Positions 29,952 through 40,650 of a stretch of DNA of 64,000 nucleotides are shown in pieces. The position numbers and the translations under genes are program-made. How positions within the stretch are numbered: the first letter of the stretch is position 1; the number at the start of each line of letters is the position of its first letter. Origin of the DNA: Stenotrophomonas nitritireducens (lineage in GTDB: Bacteria > Pseudomonadota > Gammaproteobacteria > Xanthomonadales > Xanthomonadaceae); NCBI RefSeq assembly GCF_001700965.1, contig NZ_CP016756.1:3958501-4022500 (forward strand), given 5' to 3'. A model generated the notes under the pieces. It was not told the origin of the DNA and did no database searches. It was given only the letters and a program-made list of their open reading frames with translations.

Positions 29952-30863
29952 ATGCGTCCTCGAATCCAATTCCGCCGTCTGGACGGCATCGTTCTGCTCG
30001 ACAAGCCGGCTGGCATGAGCTCCAACACGGCCTTGCAGGTTGCGCGTCGTCTGTTCCGCGCCGAAAAGGGTGGGCATACCGGCAGCCTGGACCCGCTGGC
30101 CACAGGCCTGCTGCCGCTGTGCTTCGGTGAAGCCACCAAGATCGCCGGCCTGTTGCTGGGCTCGGCCAAGGCCTACGACGCCGAAATCCGGCTGGGCAGC
30201 ACCACCGATACCGACGATGCCGACGGCGTTGTGCTGCGCGAGCGGCCGGTGCCGGCGTTCAGTGATGAACAGCTGCAGGCGGCCTTGGCCAGCCTGACTG
30301 GCACTATCCGGCAACGTGCGCCGATCTATTCGGCCCTGAAGCAGGGCGGTGAGCCGCTGTACGCCAAGGCGCGCCGCGGCGAGGCCATCGAGGCGCCCGA
30401 GCGCGAGGTGCTGGTGCAGTCGATCGAGGTGCTGGTGCGTGAAGACGCGCGTCTGTCGCTGCGCGTAACCTGCGGTTCGGGCACCTACATCCGCAGCATC
30501 GCCCGTGACCTGGGCGAGCTGCTGGGCTGTGGCGCGCATGTCACCGCGCTGCGCCGGCTGTGGGTTGAACCGTTCATGGCGCCGAAGATGATTGGCCTGG
30601 ATGCGCTGCGCGCGGTGGCCGAATCCGGTGACGAGGCGACGCTGATGGGCTGGTTGCTGCCGATCGAGCAGGGCTTGACCCAGTTTGCCCGGGTCGACCT
30701 GGATGCTGCGCAGGCGGCGCGGTTCTGCCTTGGCCAGCGGTTGCGTGACCCGGCCTGGCCGGTCGGCCTGGTGGTGGTTCATGGTGAACATGGCCAGCCG
30801 CTGGGCCTGGGCCAGGTTGAAGAAGGCGGGCGATTGGGCCCGCAACGCATCTTCAATCTCTGA
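29952..30863 (+). CDS. truB: tRNA pseudouridine(55) synthase TruB
   Basis: TruB makes the pseudouridine at position 55 in the T-loop of almost all tRNAs. The N terminus has [14 protein letters not shown], and the catalytic aspartate is D47 in [15 protein letters not shown]. Later blocks are [17 protein letters not shown] and [18 protein letters not shown], followed by a small C-terminal domain. Length is 303 residues from the ATG at 29952; an upstream in-frame ATG near 29865 would add a basic extension overlapping a hairpin and looks less likely. Confidence 0.95.
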   Translation: MRPRIQFRRLDGIVLLDKPAGMSSNTALQVARRLFRAEKGGHTGSLDPLATGLLPLCFGEATKIAGLLLGSAKAYDAEIRLGSTTDTDDADGVVLRERPVPAFSDEQLQAALASLTGTIRQRAPIYSALKQGGEPLYAKARRGEAIEAPEREVLVQSIEVLVREDARLSLRVTCGSGTYIRSIARDLGELLGCGAHVTALRRLWVEPFMAPKMIGLDALRAVAESGDEATLMGWLLPIEQGLTQFARVDLDAAQAARFCLGQRLRDPAWPVGLVVVHGEHGQPLGLGQVEEGGRLGPQRIFNL

Positions 30864-30903
30864 ACGGGCAGGGGCGGACCGTACCTTCGCGGTCACGTTC
30901 ACC

Positions 30904-30932
30904 TTGTCCCGGATGGTTGTGACCGTTACAAT
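30904..30932 (+). promoter_or_regulatory. Sigma70-type promoter for rpsO-pnp
   Basis: TTGTCC (30904-30909), a 17-base spacer and TACAAT (30927-30932) form a good sigma70 promoter 114 bases before rpsO. This matches the separate rpsO promoter known at this locus in E. coli and leaves a leader of about 105 bases. Confidence 0.7.
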
Positions 30933-31045
30933 TTTGCGGCCCTATAAAGGGCAACTGCCCGCCTCCGGTGGGCAGCCTATTAATCGGCGAGCTGAGTGGT
31001 GCGTCCAGAGACGTTCCTGCCGGCCCCGCATCTGAAGAGAAAATC

Positions 31046-31306
31046 ATGTCGATCGACACCCAGAAAGTCATTGAAGAAAACAAGCGCGGCGCTGCCGACA
31101 CCGGTTCCCCGGAAGTGCAGGTCGCCCTGCTGACCGCTCGCATTGAACTGCTGACCGGCCACTTCAAGGAACACAAGAAGGATCACCACAGCCGCCGTGG
31201 TCTGCTGCAGATGGTCAACCGCCGCCGTAGCCTGCTCGACTACCTGAAGAACAAGGATGTCGCACGTTACAAAGCATTGATCGAAAAGCTCGGCCTGCGC
31301 CGCTAA
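31046..31306 (+). CDS. rpsO: 30S ribosomal protein S15
   Basis: S15 binds 16S rRNA in the central domain and organises the 30S platform. It has 86 residues with the diagnostic [20 protein letters not shown] and [20 protein letters not shown]. The ATG at 31046 gives the standard length; the upstream open frame lies in the leader. In several bacteria S15 represses its own mRNA through the leader; that is possible here but not readable by eye. Confidence 0.98.
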   Translation: MSIDTQKVIEENKRGAADTGSPEVQVALLTARIELLTGHFKEHKKDHHSRRGLLQMVNRRRSLLDYLKNKDVARYKALIEKLGLRR

Positions 31307-31315
31307 TCGATATCC

Positions 31316-31349
31316 GCCGCGGCGCAGCGATGCGCCGCGGCTTTGTTTT
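31316..31349 (+). terminator. Terminator between rpsO and pnp
   Basis: GCCGCGGCGCA (31316-31326) pairs perfectly with TGCGCCGCGGC (31331-31341) around a GCGA tetraloop and runs into TTTGTTTT. This is a strong Rho-independent terminator. As in E. coli, some readthrough to pnp is expected. Confidence 0.85.
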
Positions 31350-31452
31350 AAGCGCTTCAAAATCGTAGTAGACCGGCCGGAACCGCCCGGCCAGCCGCTG
31401 CCGACATGGGTTGGCACCGGACCAATCGAAGAAAGCATTTCAAGGATCCCCC

Positions 31453-33561
31453 GTGGCAAAAATCACCAAAACCTTCCAGTACGGCAAACACACCGTCACG
31501 CTTGAAACCGGCGAAGTCGCCCGCCAGGCCGGCGGCGCTGTCATCGTCAAGATGGATGACACCGTGTTGCTGGTCACTGCCGTCGCCGCCAAGAGCGCGC
31601 GCGAAGGGCAGGACTTCTTCCCGCTGACTGTTGATTACCAGGAAAAGTTCTACGCCGGTGGCCGTATCCCGGGTGGCTTCTTCAAGCGTGAAGGCCGTGC
31701 GACCGAGAAGGAGACGCTGATTTCGCGTCTGATCGATCGCCCGATCCGCCCGCTGTTCCCGGAAGACTACAAGAACGAAGTGCAGATCATCGCCACGGTG
31801 ATGTCGCTGAACCCGGAAGTGGACGGCGACATCGCTGCCCTGATCGGTGCCTCGGCTGCACTGTCGCTGGCCGGCACCCCGTTCAAGGGCCCGATCGGCG
31901 CTGCCAAGGTCGGTTACAAGGACGGCCAGTACATCCTCAACCCGACCGTGTCGGAGCTGAAGGAATCGCAGCTGGAGCTGGTGGTCGCGGGTACCGCCAA
32001 TGCCGTGCTGATGGTGGAATCCGAAGCCGCGCTGCTGTCCGAAGACGTGATGCTGGGCGCCGTGACCTTCGGTCACCGCGAAATGCAGAAGGTCATCAAC
32101 GCGATCAACGAACTGACCGTTGAAGCCGGCACCAAGCCGAGCGACTGGGTTGCCCCGGCCAAGAACAACGTGCTGATCAGCGCCCTGCAGGAAGCCGTCG
32201 GCAGCAAGCTCGGCGAAGCCTTCCAGGTGCGTGACAAGCTGCAGCGTCGCGACGCCATCTCGGCGATCAAGAAGGACGTGGTGGAAGCCCTGGCTGGCCG
32301 CGTTGCCGCTGAAGGCTGGAACCCGGCTGAAGTATCGAAGGAATTCGGCGAGCTGGAATACAGCACCATGCGCAACTCGGTGCTGGACACCAAGGTCCGC
32401 ATCGACGGCCGCGCCCTGGACACCGTCCGCCCGATCGCGGTCAAGACCAGCGTGCTGCCGCGTACCCACGGCTCGGCCCTGTTCACCCGCGGCGAGACCC
32501 AGGCCATCGTGACGATCACGCTGGGCACCGCACGCGACGGCCAGATCATTGACGCCGTTGCCGGTGAGTACAAGGAAAACTTCCTGTTCCATTACAACTT
32601 CCCGCCCTACTCGGTCGGTGAGTGCGGTCGTTTCGGTGCGCCGAAGCGTCGTGAAATCGGCCACGGCCGTCTGGCCAAGCGCGGTGTGCTGGCTGTGATG
32701 CCGTCGCTGGAAGCCTTCCCGTACACGATTCGCGTTGTGTCGGAAATCACTGAATCCAACGGCTCCTCGTCGATGGCTTCGGTCTGCGGTTCCTCGCTGG
32801 CCCTGATGGACGCCGGCGTGCCGGTCAAGTCGCCGGTGGCAGGTATCGCCATGGGTCTGGTCAAGGAAGGCGAGCGCTTCGTCGTCCTGTCCGACATCCT
32901 GGGTGACGAAGATCACCTGGGCGACATGGACTTCAAGGTCGCTGGTACCGCCGAGGGCATCTCCGCCCTGCAGATGGATATCAAGATCGAAGGCATCACC
33001 GAAGAGATCATGAAGCAGGCACTGCAGCAGGCCAAGGCTGGCCGTCTGCACATCCTGGGCGAAATGGCCCATGGCCTGACCTCGCCGCGCGCCGAACTGT
33101 CGGATTACGCGCCGCGTCTGCTGACGATCAAGATCCACCCGGACAAGATCCGCGAAGTGATCGGCAAGGGTGGCTCGACCATCCAGGCCATCACCAAGGA
33201 AACCGGCACCCAGATCGACATCCAGGACGATGGCACCATCACCATCGCTTCGGTGAACAACGCCGCTGCCCAGGCCGCCAAAGCCCGCATCGAGCAGATC
33301 ACCTCGGACGTCGAGCCGGGCCGCATCTACGAAGGGAAGGTCGCCAAGATCATGGACTTCGGTGCGTTCGTCACCATCCTGCCGGGCAAGGACGGTCTGG
33401 TCCACGTATCGCAGATCTCCAGCGACCGCGTCGAGAAGGTCGGCGACGTGCTGAAGGAAGGCGATGTGGTCAAGGTCAAGGTGCTGGAAGTCGACAAGCA
33501 GGGCCGTATCCGCCTGTCGATGAAGGCCGTGGAAGAAGGCGAGGGCACCCCGGCCGAATAA
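31453..33561 (+). CDS. pnp: Polyribonucleotide nucleotidyltransferase (PNPase)
   Basis: PNPase is the 3'-to-5' phosphorolytic exoribonuclease of mRNA decay. Two RNase PH domains are visible (first with [20 protein letters not shown], second with [15 protein letters not shown] and [16 protein letters not shown]), joined by an all-helical linker, then a KH domain ([20 protein letters not shown]) and an S1 domain ([19 protein letters not shown]). The GTG at 31453 has AGGA (31443-31446) upstream and gives 702 residues; an upstream in-frame ATG would add an unconserved leader. Confidence 0.97.
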   Translation: MAKITKTFQYGKHTVTLETGEVARQAGGAVIVKMDDTVLLVTAVAAKSAREGQDFFPLTVDYQEKFYAGGRIPGGFFKREGRATEKETLISRLIDRPIRPLFPEDYKNEVQIIATVMSLNPEVDGDIAALIGASAALSLAGTPFKGPIGAAKVGYKDGQYILNPTVSELKESQLELVVAGTANAVLMVESEAALLSEDVMLGAVTFGHREMQKVINAINELTVEAGTKPSDWVAPAKNNVLISALQEAVGSKLGEAFQVRDKLQRRDAISAIKKDVVEALAGRVAAEGWNPAEVSKEFGELEYSTMRNSVLDTKVRIDGRALDTVRPIAVKTSVLPRTHGSALFTRGETQAIVTITLGTARDGQIIDAVAGEYKENFLFHYNFPPYSVGECGRFGAPKRREIGHGRLAKRGVLAVMPSLEAFPYTIRVVSEITESNGSSSMASVCGSSLALMDAGVPVKSPVAGIAMGLVKEGERFVVLSDILGDEDHLGDMDFKVAGTAEGISALQMDIKIEGITEEIMKQALQQAKAGRLHILGEMAHGLTSPRAELSDYAPRLLTIKIHPDKIREVIGKGGSTIQAITKETGTQIDIQDDGTITIASVNNAAAQAAKARIEQITSDVEPGRIYEGKVAKIMDFGAFVTILPGKDGLVHVSQISSDRVEKVGDVLKEGDVVKVKVLEVDKQGRIRLSMKAVEEGEGTPAE

Positions 33562-33587
33562 GGCTGCGGTGTTGTATCGCTGAGAAG

Positions 33588-33617
33588 AAAAGCGGGCCTG
33601 GTGCCCGCTTTTCTTTT
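33588..33617 (+). terminator. Terminator after pnp
   Basis: AAAAGCGGGC (33588-33597) pairs with GCCCGCTTTT (33603-33612) around CTGGT and is followed by CTTTTG. This is a clear Rho-independent terminator closing the rpsO-pnp unit. Confidence 0.9.
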
Positions 33618-33679
33618 GCCTGAAAAACGGCGGAGCCTGCCAACCAATGCGTAGCGCACAAGCGAGGCAGCGTGCACAT

Positions 33680-34200
33680 GTAGTACCGAGCCATGCTCGG
33701 CACAGGCCATCCAAGCAAACCCGCAGCCGCGTTTGTAGGAGCGGCGTAAGCCGCGAAGCCAGTGGAATCGAAACGCCCCAAATCCCTGCAATCTGATCGG
33801 CCACCAGCTTCGCGGCTGACGCCGCTCCCACAAGAGCATTCCCCGCAAACCCCAACACCGCGGTAGTGCCGAGCCATGCTCGGCAGGAGCCATCCAAGCA
33901 AACCTTCGACCGTTTGTGGGAGCGGCGTAAGCCGCGAAGCCAGTGGAATCGAAGCGCCCGAAATCCCTGCAATCTGATCGGCCACCAGCTTCGCGGCTGA
34001 CGCCGCTCCCACAAGCATGTTCCCGGCAAGCCCCAGCGCATGCAGTGCCGAGCCATGCTCGGCAGAGGCGGTCCAAGCAAACCCGCAGCGCTTTGTAGGA
34101 GCGGCGTCAGCCGCGAAACCAGCAGCGCAGAAGTACCTGCCACTTCTGCAATCTGATCGACCACCAGCCTCGCGGCTGACGCCGCTCCCACAAACAGATT
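33680..34200. repeat. Three tandem copies of a ~180 bp SMAG + inverted-REP unit
   Basis: Three units start at 33680, 33863 and 34042 (spacing 183 and 179 bp). Each has, in order, a SMAG hairpin (core CCGAGCCATGCTCGGCA), the phrase CCAAGCAAAC(C), a REP-like palindrome (GGAGCGGCGT[A/C]AGCCGCGAA), a spacer with AATCTGATCG[G/A]CCACCAG, and an inverted REP (CGCGGCTGACGCCGCTCCCAC). The REP pair can fold into a long stem. Copies one and two are nearly identical; the third diverges more. It fills most of the 795 bp between pnp and comEC, and I see no gene in it. Confidence 0.85.
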
Positions 34201-34356
34201 CCTGCAAACAGATTCCCGCAAGCGGGTTTTCGGCAAAAACCGCCGCAACTCGACGACGTCCAGCAACCGACAACCCTGATCTTCCACCGCCGGTTTCTGC
34301 CGATGGAATTCCAGGCCATGCCTGCCAGCATTTCCACGGGGTAAACGGAGGTGCAT

Positions 34357-36761
34357 ATGGCTCGGTCAGGCGGGGGCGTGGGGCCGGGTCATGCACCGGT
34401 GGCCTTCGCAGGAAAGGCCGTCGCCATCTGTTTTCTGGCCGGGATCTGCATGGCAATCCTCGCGCCTGGTCTGCCGCCGGCCGGCCTGCGCTGGATGGTG
34501 TTGGTGGTGGGCATGTTTCTGTGGCTGGCCAGCCCGCGTTGGCGCTGGCTGGGTGCGTTGCTGGCCGGAATGGGGCGTGCCTGCACGCGGGCTGGAGCCT
34601 GGATCAACAGCTTCCGCTTGGCTGGGAGGGGCAGGAAGCTTCCGTGATTGGCGTCGTGACCAGCCTTCCGCAGCATGAAACCCGACGCACCCGTTTCCAG
34701 TTGCGGTTAGACAATGATCCAGCCCAATCGGCAGAACTGCGAGGGCGCACCGTGCAGGTGTCCTGGTACGACGACTTCGGCGCAACCGAACCTGGTCCAC
34801 GCATCCACGTACGGGCTGGCGAGCGTTGGCGGCTCGGTCTGCGCCTGCGCGCACCGCGCGGGCTGGTCAATCCCGGCGGCTTTGACGCCGAGCGCCATGC
34901 CTTGGCGCAGGGCGTGTCCGCCAGTGCCATCGTGCGGCAGTCGCCAATGCCGCAGCGCTTGTCGTCAGCTACGGGCCTTGGTGCCTGGCGCGAGCAGATG
35001 GCAGCGCGGATCAAGGCGCAGGTGCCTGCCGGATCTTCCCGCTACGTGCAGGCGTTGGCGCTGGGTGACACGCGTGCGCTGGGGGAGACTGACTGGCAGG
35101 TGCTGCGCGCTACGGGGCTGACCCATCTGATTGCCATCTCCGGTTTCCACGTCGGCATGGTCGCGCTGTTTGCCGCATGGCTGGTGGCCGGCGTCTGGCG
35201 GCTGTTGCCGTGGTGTGGGCGCTACTGCCCGCGGCCACAGGCGGTGGCCATCGGTGCGCTGGCCGGTGCCACGCTGTACGCCGCGGTGGCCGGTTTTGGC
35301 CTGCCCACGGTGCGAACGGTCTTGATGGTGGCGGTGGTGGTGATGGCGCGGCTCGGTCGCCGGCCGGTGGACGTGGCTGCGGCGCTCGCGCTGGCCGCGC
35401 TGGCGGTGCTGTGTATGGCACCGTTGTCGGTGTTGACGGCCGGGTTCTGGCTCAGTTTCGCCGGCGTGGCGTGGCTGTTGTGGTGCCTGCCCGAACGCGG
35501 GCATTGGCTGCGTAGTTTTCTTTCGGCGCAGCGGGTGGCGACCCTGGGTCTGCTGCCGCTGACGGTGCTGCTGTTCGGCCAGGCCTCGGCGATTGGTCCG
35601 CTGGCCAATCTGCTGGCGATCCCGTGGTGGAGCCTGGTGGTTGTGCCGTTGGCGTTGATCGGGACAGCGCTGGAGGCCGCTTGCAGTGGCGCGGGCGGTT
35701 TTGCCTGGCGTGCATCGGCGTGGTGCTTCGATCTGAGCTGGCCGCTGTTCCAGGTGTTGGGTGATGGCCGCTACTCGCTGTGGTGGTTGCCCGAACCGGC
35801 CTGGTTCGCGCTGCCCTTGGCCTTGGCGGCAGCGATCTGGTTGCTGCTGCCTGCGGGCCTGCCGGGCAAATACCTGGCGATGCTGCTATGGCTGCCGCTG
35901 TGTATGCCATGGCGTGACAGGGCGAATGCCGGTGAGTTTGAGCTGATCGCCTTGGATGTGGGCCAGGGCTTGGCGGTGGTGGTGCGCACCGGTCATCACG
36001 CCTTGTTGTTCGATGCAGGGCCTGCGGTGGCCGACGGCTTCGATGCCGGGGAGCGGGTGGTGGTGCCGGCGTTGCGGGCCTTGGGCGTGTGGCAGCTGGA
36101 CAAGGTGGTGGTCAGCCATGGTGATCACGACCACGCTGGTGGCGTGGCCGCAGTGCAGGCGGTGGTGCCGTCGCACAGTATCTCGGCACCGCCCGGCTTG
36201 GTATTGCCACAGCCGACGGGGGCTGCCTGTGAGGCGGGGCAGGTATGGCACTGGGACGGAGTGCGCTTCGAGTTTCTGCATCCCACGCCCGGCTTCCCCT
36301 ATCTGGGCAACGAGTCCAGTTGCGTGCTACGGGTTCAGGGAGCCTACGGCACGGCCCTGTTGACCGGAGATATCGGTGAGGTGATCGAGCAACGCCTGCT
36401 CAAGCAAGCACCGGCAATGCTGCGCGCCGAAGTCGTGCTGGTGGCGCACCATGGCAGCGGCGGTTCTTCCAGCCCCGCTTTTGTGGCAGCAACCGCCGCG
36501 CGCCTAGCCTTGATCTCCAGCGGGCATGGCAACCGTTTCGGTCATCCGCGACATGACGTGGTTCGTCGATGGCAGCGCAATGGTGCCGAGGTGCTGACCA
36601 CGGCCGGCAGTGGTGCGCTGCAGGTCTGGTTCGGTGAGGCGGGGCTACAGGTACGGGAGCGCAGAATCTGGCGTTCAAGACTGTGGGATGCCGCTGAGCG
36701 GGCGCGGGCGGCTGCTATCCTATCTGACATCGAAAACGCGGCCACGGCGCCGGAGGGTTGA
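34357..36761 (+). pseudogene. comEC: comEC DNA-uptake channel protein, frameshifted as given
   Basis: ComEC forms the inner-membrane channel for single-stranded DNA in natural transformation. The N terminus (34357 to about 34575) reads in one frame: MARSGGG, then hydrophobic segments and GALLAGMG. The rest reads in another frame to 36761: ACLHAGWSLDQQLPL, the competence helices (THLIAISGFHVGMVALFAAW, FGLPTVRTVLMVAVVVMA), and a metallo-beta-lactamase-like domain (VVSHGDHDHAGG). One extra G in the run at 34572-34575 would join them as GMGACLHAGW and give about 801 residues, normal for ComEC. RBS GGAGG (34346-34350) precedes the ATG. It could be a true mutation, a sequencing error in the G-run, or slippage. 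Confidence 0.85.
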
Positions 36762-36764
36762 AAC

Positions 36765-37427
36765 GTGTGGGAATTGGTCAAAGCCGGCGGATGGCCGATG
36801 GTGCCGTTGCTGCTGTTGGGCGTGCTGGCATTGGCCATCGTTCTGGAGCGTTTCTGGAGCCTGCGGCGTAACGAGGTGCTGCCGCCGGGTCTGGGGCAGG
36901 AAGTCCGCAACTGGGCCGCACGCGGCAAGCTGGACGCCACCCACATCGATTCCCTGCGTGCCAACTCGCCGCTGGGCGCGTTGCTGGCCGCCGCACTCGA
37001 GGCACGCAACCGTCCGCGCGACCAGATCCGCGAACGCATTGAAGATACCGGGCGCCATCTGGTGCACCGGATGGGCCGCTTCCTCAACGCGCTGGGCACC
37101 ATCGCCTCGGCTGGCCCGTTGCTGGGCCTGCTGGGTACGGTGGTCGGCATGATCCAGATGTTCCTGGGCATTCTTGACCACGGCGTCGGCGATGTGGGCC
37201 AGTTGGCCGGCGGCATCGGCAAGGCGCTGGTGTGTACCGCGACCGGCATGATGGTCGCGATTCCGGCCTTGATGTTCCATCGCTATTTCCGTGGCCTGAT
37301 TGATGGCTACGTGATCGAGATGGAACAGGAAGCAGCCGCGCTGCTGGATGCACTTGATGGCCGGCCCGCGGTGATGGCCGCCAGCAAGGCTGCGGCGCCG
37401 CGCCCGGCGGCGACTGAAAAGGCCTGA
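36765..37427 (+). CDS. exbB: MotA/TolQ/ExbB-type proton channel protein
   Basis: A 220-residue TolQ/ExbB-family inner-membrane protein that with ExbD uses the proton gradient to energise an envelope process. Three hydrophobic helices are visible: about residues 10-28, 112-135 (ASAGPLLGLLGTVVGMIQMF) and 155-178 (GGIGKALVCTATGMMVAIPA). It starts three bases after comEC and is followed closely by exbD and msbA. The pairing with msbA-lpxK is common in this lineage, so the motor may serve envelope lipid transport rather than TonB, but that is inference. Confidence 0.92.
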   Translation: MWELVKAGGWPMVPLLLLGVLALAIVLERFWSLRRNEVLPPGLGQEVRNWAARGKLDATHIDSLRANSPLGALLAAALEARNRPRDQIRERIEDTGRHLVHRMGRFLNALGTIASAGPLLGLLGTVVGMIQMFLGILDHGVGDVGQLAGGIGKALVCTATGMMVAIPALMFHRYFRGLIDGYVIEMEQEAAALLDALDGRPAVMAASKAAAPRPAATEKA

Positions 37428-37431
37428 GCCC

Positions 37432-37854
37432 ATGCGTATTGCCAGCAATCGCACGCAGGATGAGCCGCATATCGATCTGGTGCCGTTGATCGACGTGATC
37501 CTGGTGCTGATCATTTTCTTCGTGGTCACCACCACCTTCGATGCGCGCTCGACGCTGCAGGTGCAACTGCCCACCGCCAGCGACCAGAAAACCTCCGCGC
37601 CGCAGAGTTCGTTGAGCGTGCTCGTCAATGCCGATGGCCGTTACTTCGTCAATGATCAGGAAGTGTTGCGCACCGACATCGAATCGCTGAAGCAGATTGT
37701 CGCGCAGCTGGCCGGTGCTGATCGCGAACAGACGGTGCTGCTGCGCGCCGATGCGCGTACGCCATACCAGGCCGTGGTGACCGCGCAGGATGCACTGGGC
37801 CAGCTCGGCTTTCGTCGTATTGCCATTGCTACCGCACCGGAAGCAAAGCAATGA
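37432..37854 (+). CDS. exbD: ExbD/TolR-family biopolymer transport protein
   Basis: A 140-residue partner of the preceding ExbB-like protein. It has a short cytoplasmic N terminus, one transmembrane helix (HIDLVPLIDVILVLIIFFVV, about 14-33) with the proton-path aspartate, and a periplasmic domain (VLVNADGRYFVNDQEV, FRRIAIATAP). It overlaps msbA by four bases (ATGA), indicating tight coupling to lipid A export. Confidence 0.93.
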   Translation: MRIASNRTQDEPHIDLVPLIDVILVLIIFFVVTTTFDARSTLQVQLPTASDQKTSAPQSSLSVLVNADGRYFVNDQEVLRTDIESLKQIVAQLAGADREQTVLLRADARTPYQAVVTAQDALGQLGFRRIAIATAPEAKQ

Positions 37855-39596
37855 ACGACAACGCGTCGGCCTGGAAGGTCTACAAACGCTTGCTGGGCTT
37901 TGCCAAGCCCTATAGGCCGCTGTTGTTGATCGCCGGTGTGGGTATGCTGGTCGAAGCGGGCGCAGGCATGGGCTTTTTGGCGTTGATGAGCCCGATCACC
38001 AACAACCTGGTGAATCCGGAGGACATCAATCCCTGGATGCCGCTGGCCGTCATTGGATTGTTTCTGGTCCGTGGCGCTGCGGGCTACCTGACTGACATGG
38101 GCATGGGTAAGGCTGCACGCAGCATCGCCCGTGATTTCCGCGTACGCGTGCTTGGCAAATATCTGCGCCTGCCCGGTCAGCGCTTCGATGGCGAGCCGGT
38201 GCCGTCGATGTTGGTTCGGCTTGGCTCTGACAGCGATCAGGTGGCGCAGGCTGCGATTGATGCAATGAAGGTGGTATTGCAGCAATCGCTGCAGGCGCTT
38301 GGCTCGCTGATAATGATGTTCTATTACAGCTGGCAGGTGACACTGGCCATCTTCGTGCTGGCACCACCGTTGGCGTGGGTGATGAACAAGGTGGCAAAGC
38401 GCTACCGTCGCATCAGCCATCGTATCCAGGAGAGCGGGGCAGAGCTCCTGCAGGCAGCAGATCAGGCGCTGTCCAGCCATCAGGAAGTAAAAATTTACGG
38501 TGCACAGCCCAGTGAAATGGGCCGCTATTCGGCGCTGGCCAACAACAATCTTCGCTTGGCGATGAAGGTGGAAGGCACTCGCAGTATTTCCTCCGGCATG
38601 GTGCAGTTGATCGGTGCCATCGGGCTGGCCGCGTTGCTGTTCATTGCGGGCCATGAGGCTGCAGCCGGTCGCTTGACCGTGGGTGACTTCGTCTCGCTAC
38701 TGATGGCGATGCTGACCATCATTCCCGCGCTCAAGCAGCTCACCAACGTGCAGAACATGACCCAGCGCGGCATCGCCTCGGCGCAGCGCCTGTTCCATGT
38801 TCTTGATGCCGAAGATGAGGCTGACGTGGGCAGTCTGCCGTTGCAGCGCGCCACTGGCCTGCTTGAGTTCCGCCACGTCACCGCCCGCTACGCGGGGCAG
38901 GACAAGCCGGCGCTGCAGGACATCAGTTTCGTTGCCCGCCCTGGAACAGTGACCGCGATTGTGGGCCGTTCGGGCAGCGGCAAATCCACCCTGATCAAGC
39001 TGATTCCGCGCTTCTATGAGATCGAGGCCGGGGAAATCCTGCTCGATGGTCACCCCCTGCAGGCCTACCGGCTGGCCGACCTTCGTCGGCAGATCGCCCT
39101 GGTTGGCCAGCAGGTCACCTTGTTTAACGGCAGCATCGCCGAGAACGTGGCCTATGGCGAGTTGCAGGAGCGCAGCGAGGCGGAGTTGCAGCACGCCATC
39201 GAGGGCGCAAACGCCAGCGAGTTCGTCGAGCAGCTGCCGCAGGGCGTGGATGCACCAGTGGGAGCGAAGGGCAGCCGTCTGTCCGGCGGCCAGCGGCAAC
39301 GTCTGGCCATTGCGCGCGCAATGCTGAAAGATGCGCCCATCCTGATCCTGGACGAAGCCACCGCCGCTCTGGACAACGAATCCGAGCGGCTGGTACAGGA
39401 CGCGCTGCAGAAGCTGATGCCCGACCGCACCACCCTTGTCATCGCCCATCGTCTGTCCACCATCGAGCATGCGGACCAGGTGCTGGTGATGGACCAGGGC
39501 CGTATCGTTGAACGTGGCACCCACGCCGAGTTGCTGGCAATGGGCGGCTTGTACGAACACCTGCATAGCATGCAGTTCCGCGACAGGCAGGACTGA
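37851..39596 (+). CDS. msbA: Lipid A export ABC transporter MsbA
   Basis: MsbA flips lipid A-core across the inner membrane. The N-terminal half (about 1-320) has six transmembrane helices. The ATPase domain has Walker [10 protein letters not shown] (372-380), signature [10 protein letters not shown], Walker B ILILDEAT, and the H-loop VIAHRLST. Length is 581 residues, and the fused permease-ATPase matches MsbA. The stop shares one base with the lpxK ATG, the conserved msbA-lpxK pair. Confidence 0.96.
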   Translation: MNDNASAWKVYKRLLGFAKPYRPLLLIAGVGMLVEAGAGMGFLALMSPITNNLVNPEDINPWMPLAVIGLFLVRGAAGYLTDMGMGKAARSIARDFRVRVLGKYLRLPGQRFDGEPVPSMLVRLGSDSDQVAQAAIDAMKVVLQQSLQALGSLIMMFYYSWQVTLAIFVLAPPLAWVMNKVAKRYRRISHRIQESGAELLQAADQALSSHQEVKIYGAQPSEMGRYSALANNNLRLAMKVEGTRSISSGMVQLIGAIGLAALLFIAGHEAAAGRLTVGDFVSLLMAMLTIIPALKQLTNVQNMTQRGIASAQRLFHVLDAEDEADVGSLPLQRATGLLEFRHVTARYAGQDKPALQDISFVARPGTVTAIVGRSGSGKSTLIKLIPRFYEIEAGEILLDGHPLQAYRLADLRRQIALVGQQVTLFNGSIAENVAYGELQERSEAELQHAIEGANASEFVEQLPQGVDAPVGAKGSRLSGGQRQRLAIARAMLKDAPILILDEATAALDNESERLVQDALQKLMPDRTTLVIAHRLSTIEHADQVLVMDQGRIVERGTHAELLAMGGLYEHLHSMQFRDRQD

Positions 39597-40618
39597 TGGC
39601 CAAGCAAGGACCGCAAACGCCGGCCTACTGGTATGGCGACGCGCCGGTGCCGTTGTTCGCACGGCTGCTGGCACCGCTGTATGGCGCGCTTTCCGGCCTG
39701 CGCCGCAACCTCTACCGGCGCGGCTGGCTGCGTGCCCGGCAGGTGCCGCTGCCGGTCATCGTGGTGGGCAACATCACCGCCGGTGGCACCGGCAAGACGC
39801 CGTTGACCATCGCGCTGGTCAACCGCCTGCGCGAAGCTGGCTGGAAGCCGGGTGTGGCCAGCCGTGGCTATGGCCGTGATGAGGCCGATACCGCGCGTTG
39901 GGTCACCGCCGATATGGATGTGCGTCTGGGCGGCGACGAGCCGGTGCTTATCGCCTGGAAAACCGGGGTGCCGGTACGGGTGGACAAGGACCGGGTCGCG
40001 GCGGCCAAGGCGCTGCTGGAGGCTGGTTGCGACGTGGTGGTCTGTGACGACGGCCTGCAGCATTACCGGCTGGCGCGTGATATCGAAATCGAAGTGATCG
40101 ATGCGGTGCGTCGCTATGGCAACGGGCGGCTGTTGCCGGCCGGGCCGCTGCGTGAGCCGGTGGCGCGGGCTGCACATTGCGACTTCCGTGTGGTCAACCT
40201 GGGCCAGGCCAGCGATGCGCCGGATCAGGTGGCGGAATGCGGCTTTGGCGAGTGGGCCATGCGCTTGTCGATCGAGGCGGCGCGGCCCTTGAAGGGCGGT
40301 CGCGACAAACCGTTGAAGGCGTTCGCGGGGCTGCGGGTACATGCAGTGGCCGGTATCGCCAACCCGCAGCGGTTTTTCCAGATGCTGCGCAGCCGCGATA
40401 TCGGTGTGGTGCCGCATGCCTTTGCCGACCATCACCGCTATACGCCGCAGGACCTGTCGTTCGGCAGCGAACTGCCGGTGTTGATGACCGAAAAGGACGC
40501 CGTCAAATGCCAGGCCTTTGCCACGGCGTGGCATTACGCGGTGCCGTTGCAGGCCGAGTTGCCGGCGGCATTCTGCATCGCCTTGCTGGATCGTCTGGGT
40601 AAGCTGGCCCGCGCCTGA
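39596..40618 (+). CDS. lpxK: Tetraacyldisaccharide 4'-kinase
   Basis: LpxK phosphorylates the 4' position of the lipid A disaccharide to make lipid IVA. The N terminus has a hydrophobic segment, then a P-loop in [15 protein letters not shown] (near residue 60) and [22 protein letters not shown] [19 protein letters not shown] near 146 is the usual metal/substrate region. Length is 340 residues. Confidence 0.96.
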   Translation: MAKQGPQTPAYWYGDAPVPLFARLLAPLYGALSGLRRNLYRRGWLRARQVPLPVIVVGNITAGGTGKTPLTIALVNRLREAGWKPGVASRGYGRDEADTARWVTADMDVRLGGDEPVLIAWKTGVPVRVDKDRVAAAKALLEAGCDVVVCDDGLQHYRLARDIEIEVIDAVRRYGNGRLLPAGPLREPVARAAHCDFRVVNLGQASDAPDQVAECGFGEWAMRLSIEAARPLKGGRDKPLKAFAGLRVHAVAGIANPQRFFQMLRSRDIGVVPHAFADHHRYTPQDLSFGSELPVLMTEKDAVKCQAFATAWHYAVPLQAELPAAFCIALLDRLGKLARA

Positions 40619-40650
40619 TACGGGTGGGCCGCGCGTTGGAAGGAGTTGAG

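Noticed and set aside
33680..34200. Possible CRISPR array
   Set aside because: Repeat units are about 180 bp, themselves palindromic, with conserved rather than unique spacers and no cas genes.
31357..34356. A 999-codon frame antisense to pnp that runs into the tandem repeats
   Set aside because: Its unusual part is translated repeat DNA, and the rest is the shadow of pnp.
34017..34356. Upstream extension of the second comEC frame into the repeats
   Set aside because: It reads through hairpin repeats without any membrane segment; the true N terminus is in the other frame behind a GGAGG RBS.
34572..34575. Programmed ribosomal frameshift in comEC
   Set aside because: No classical slippery heptamer or stimulatory structure is evident; a simple indel or read error in a G-run is more economical, so I did not claim it.
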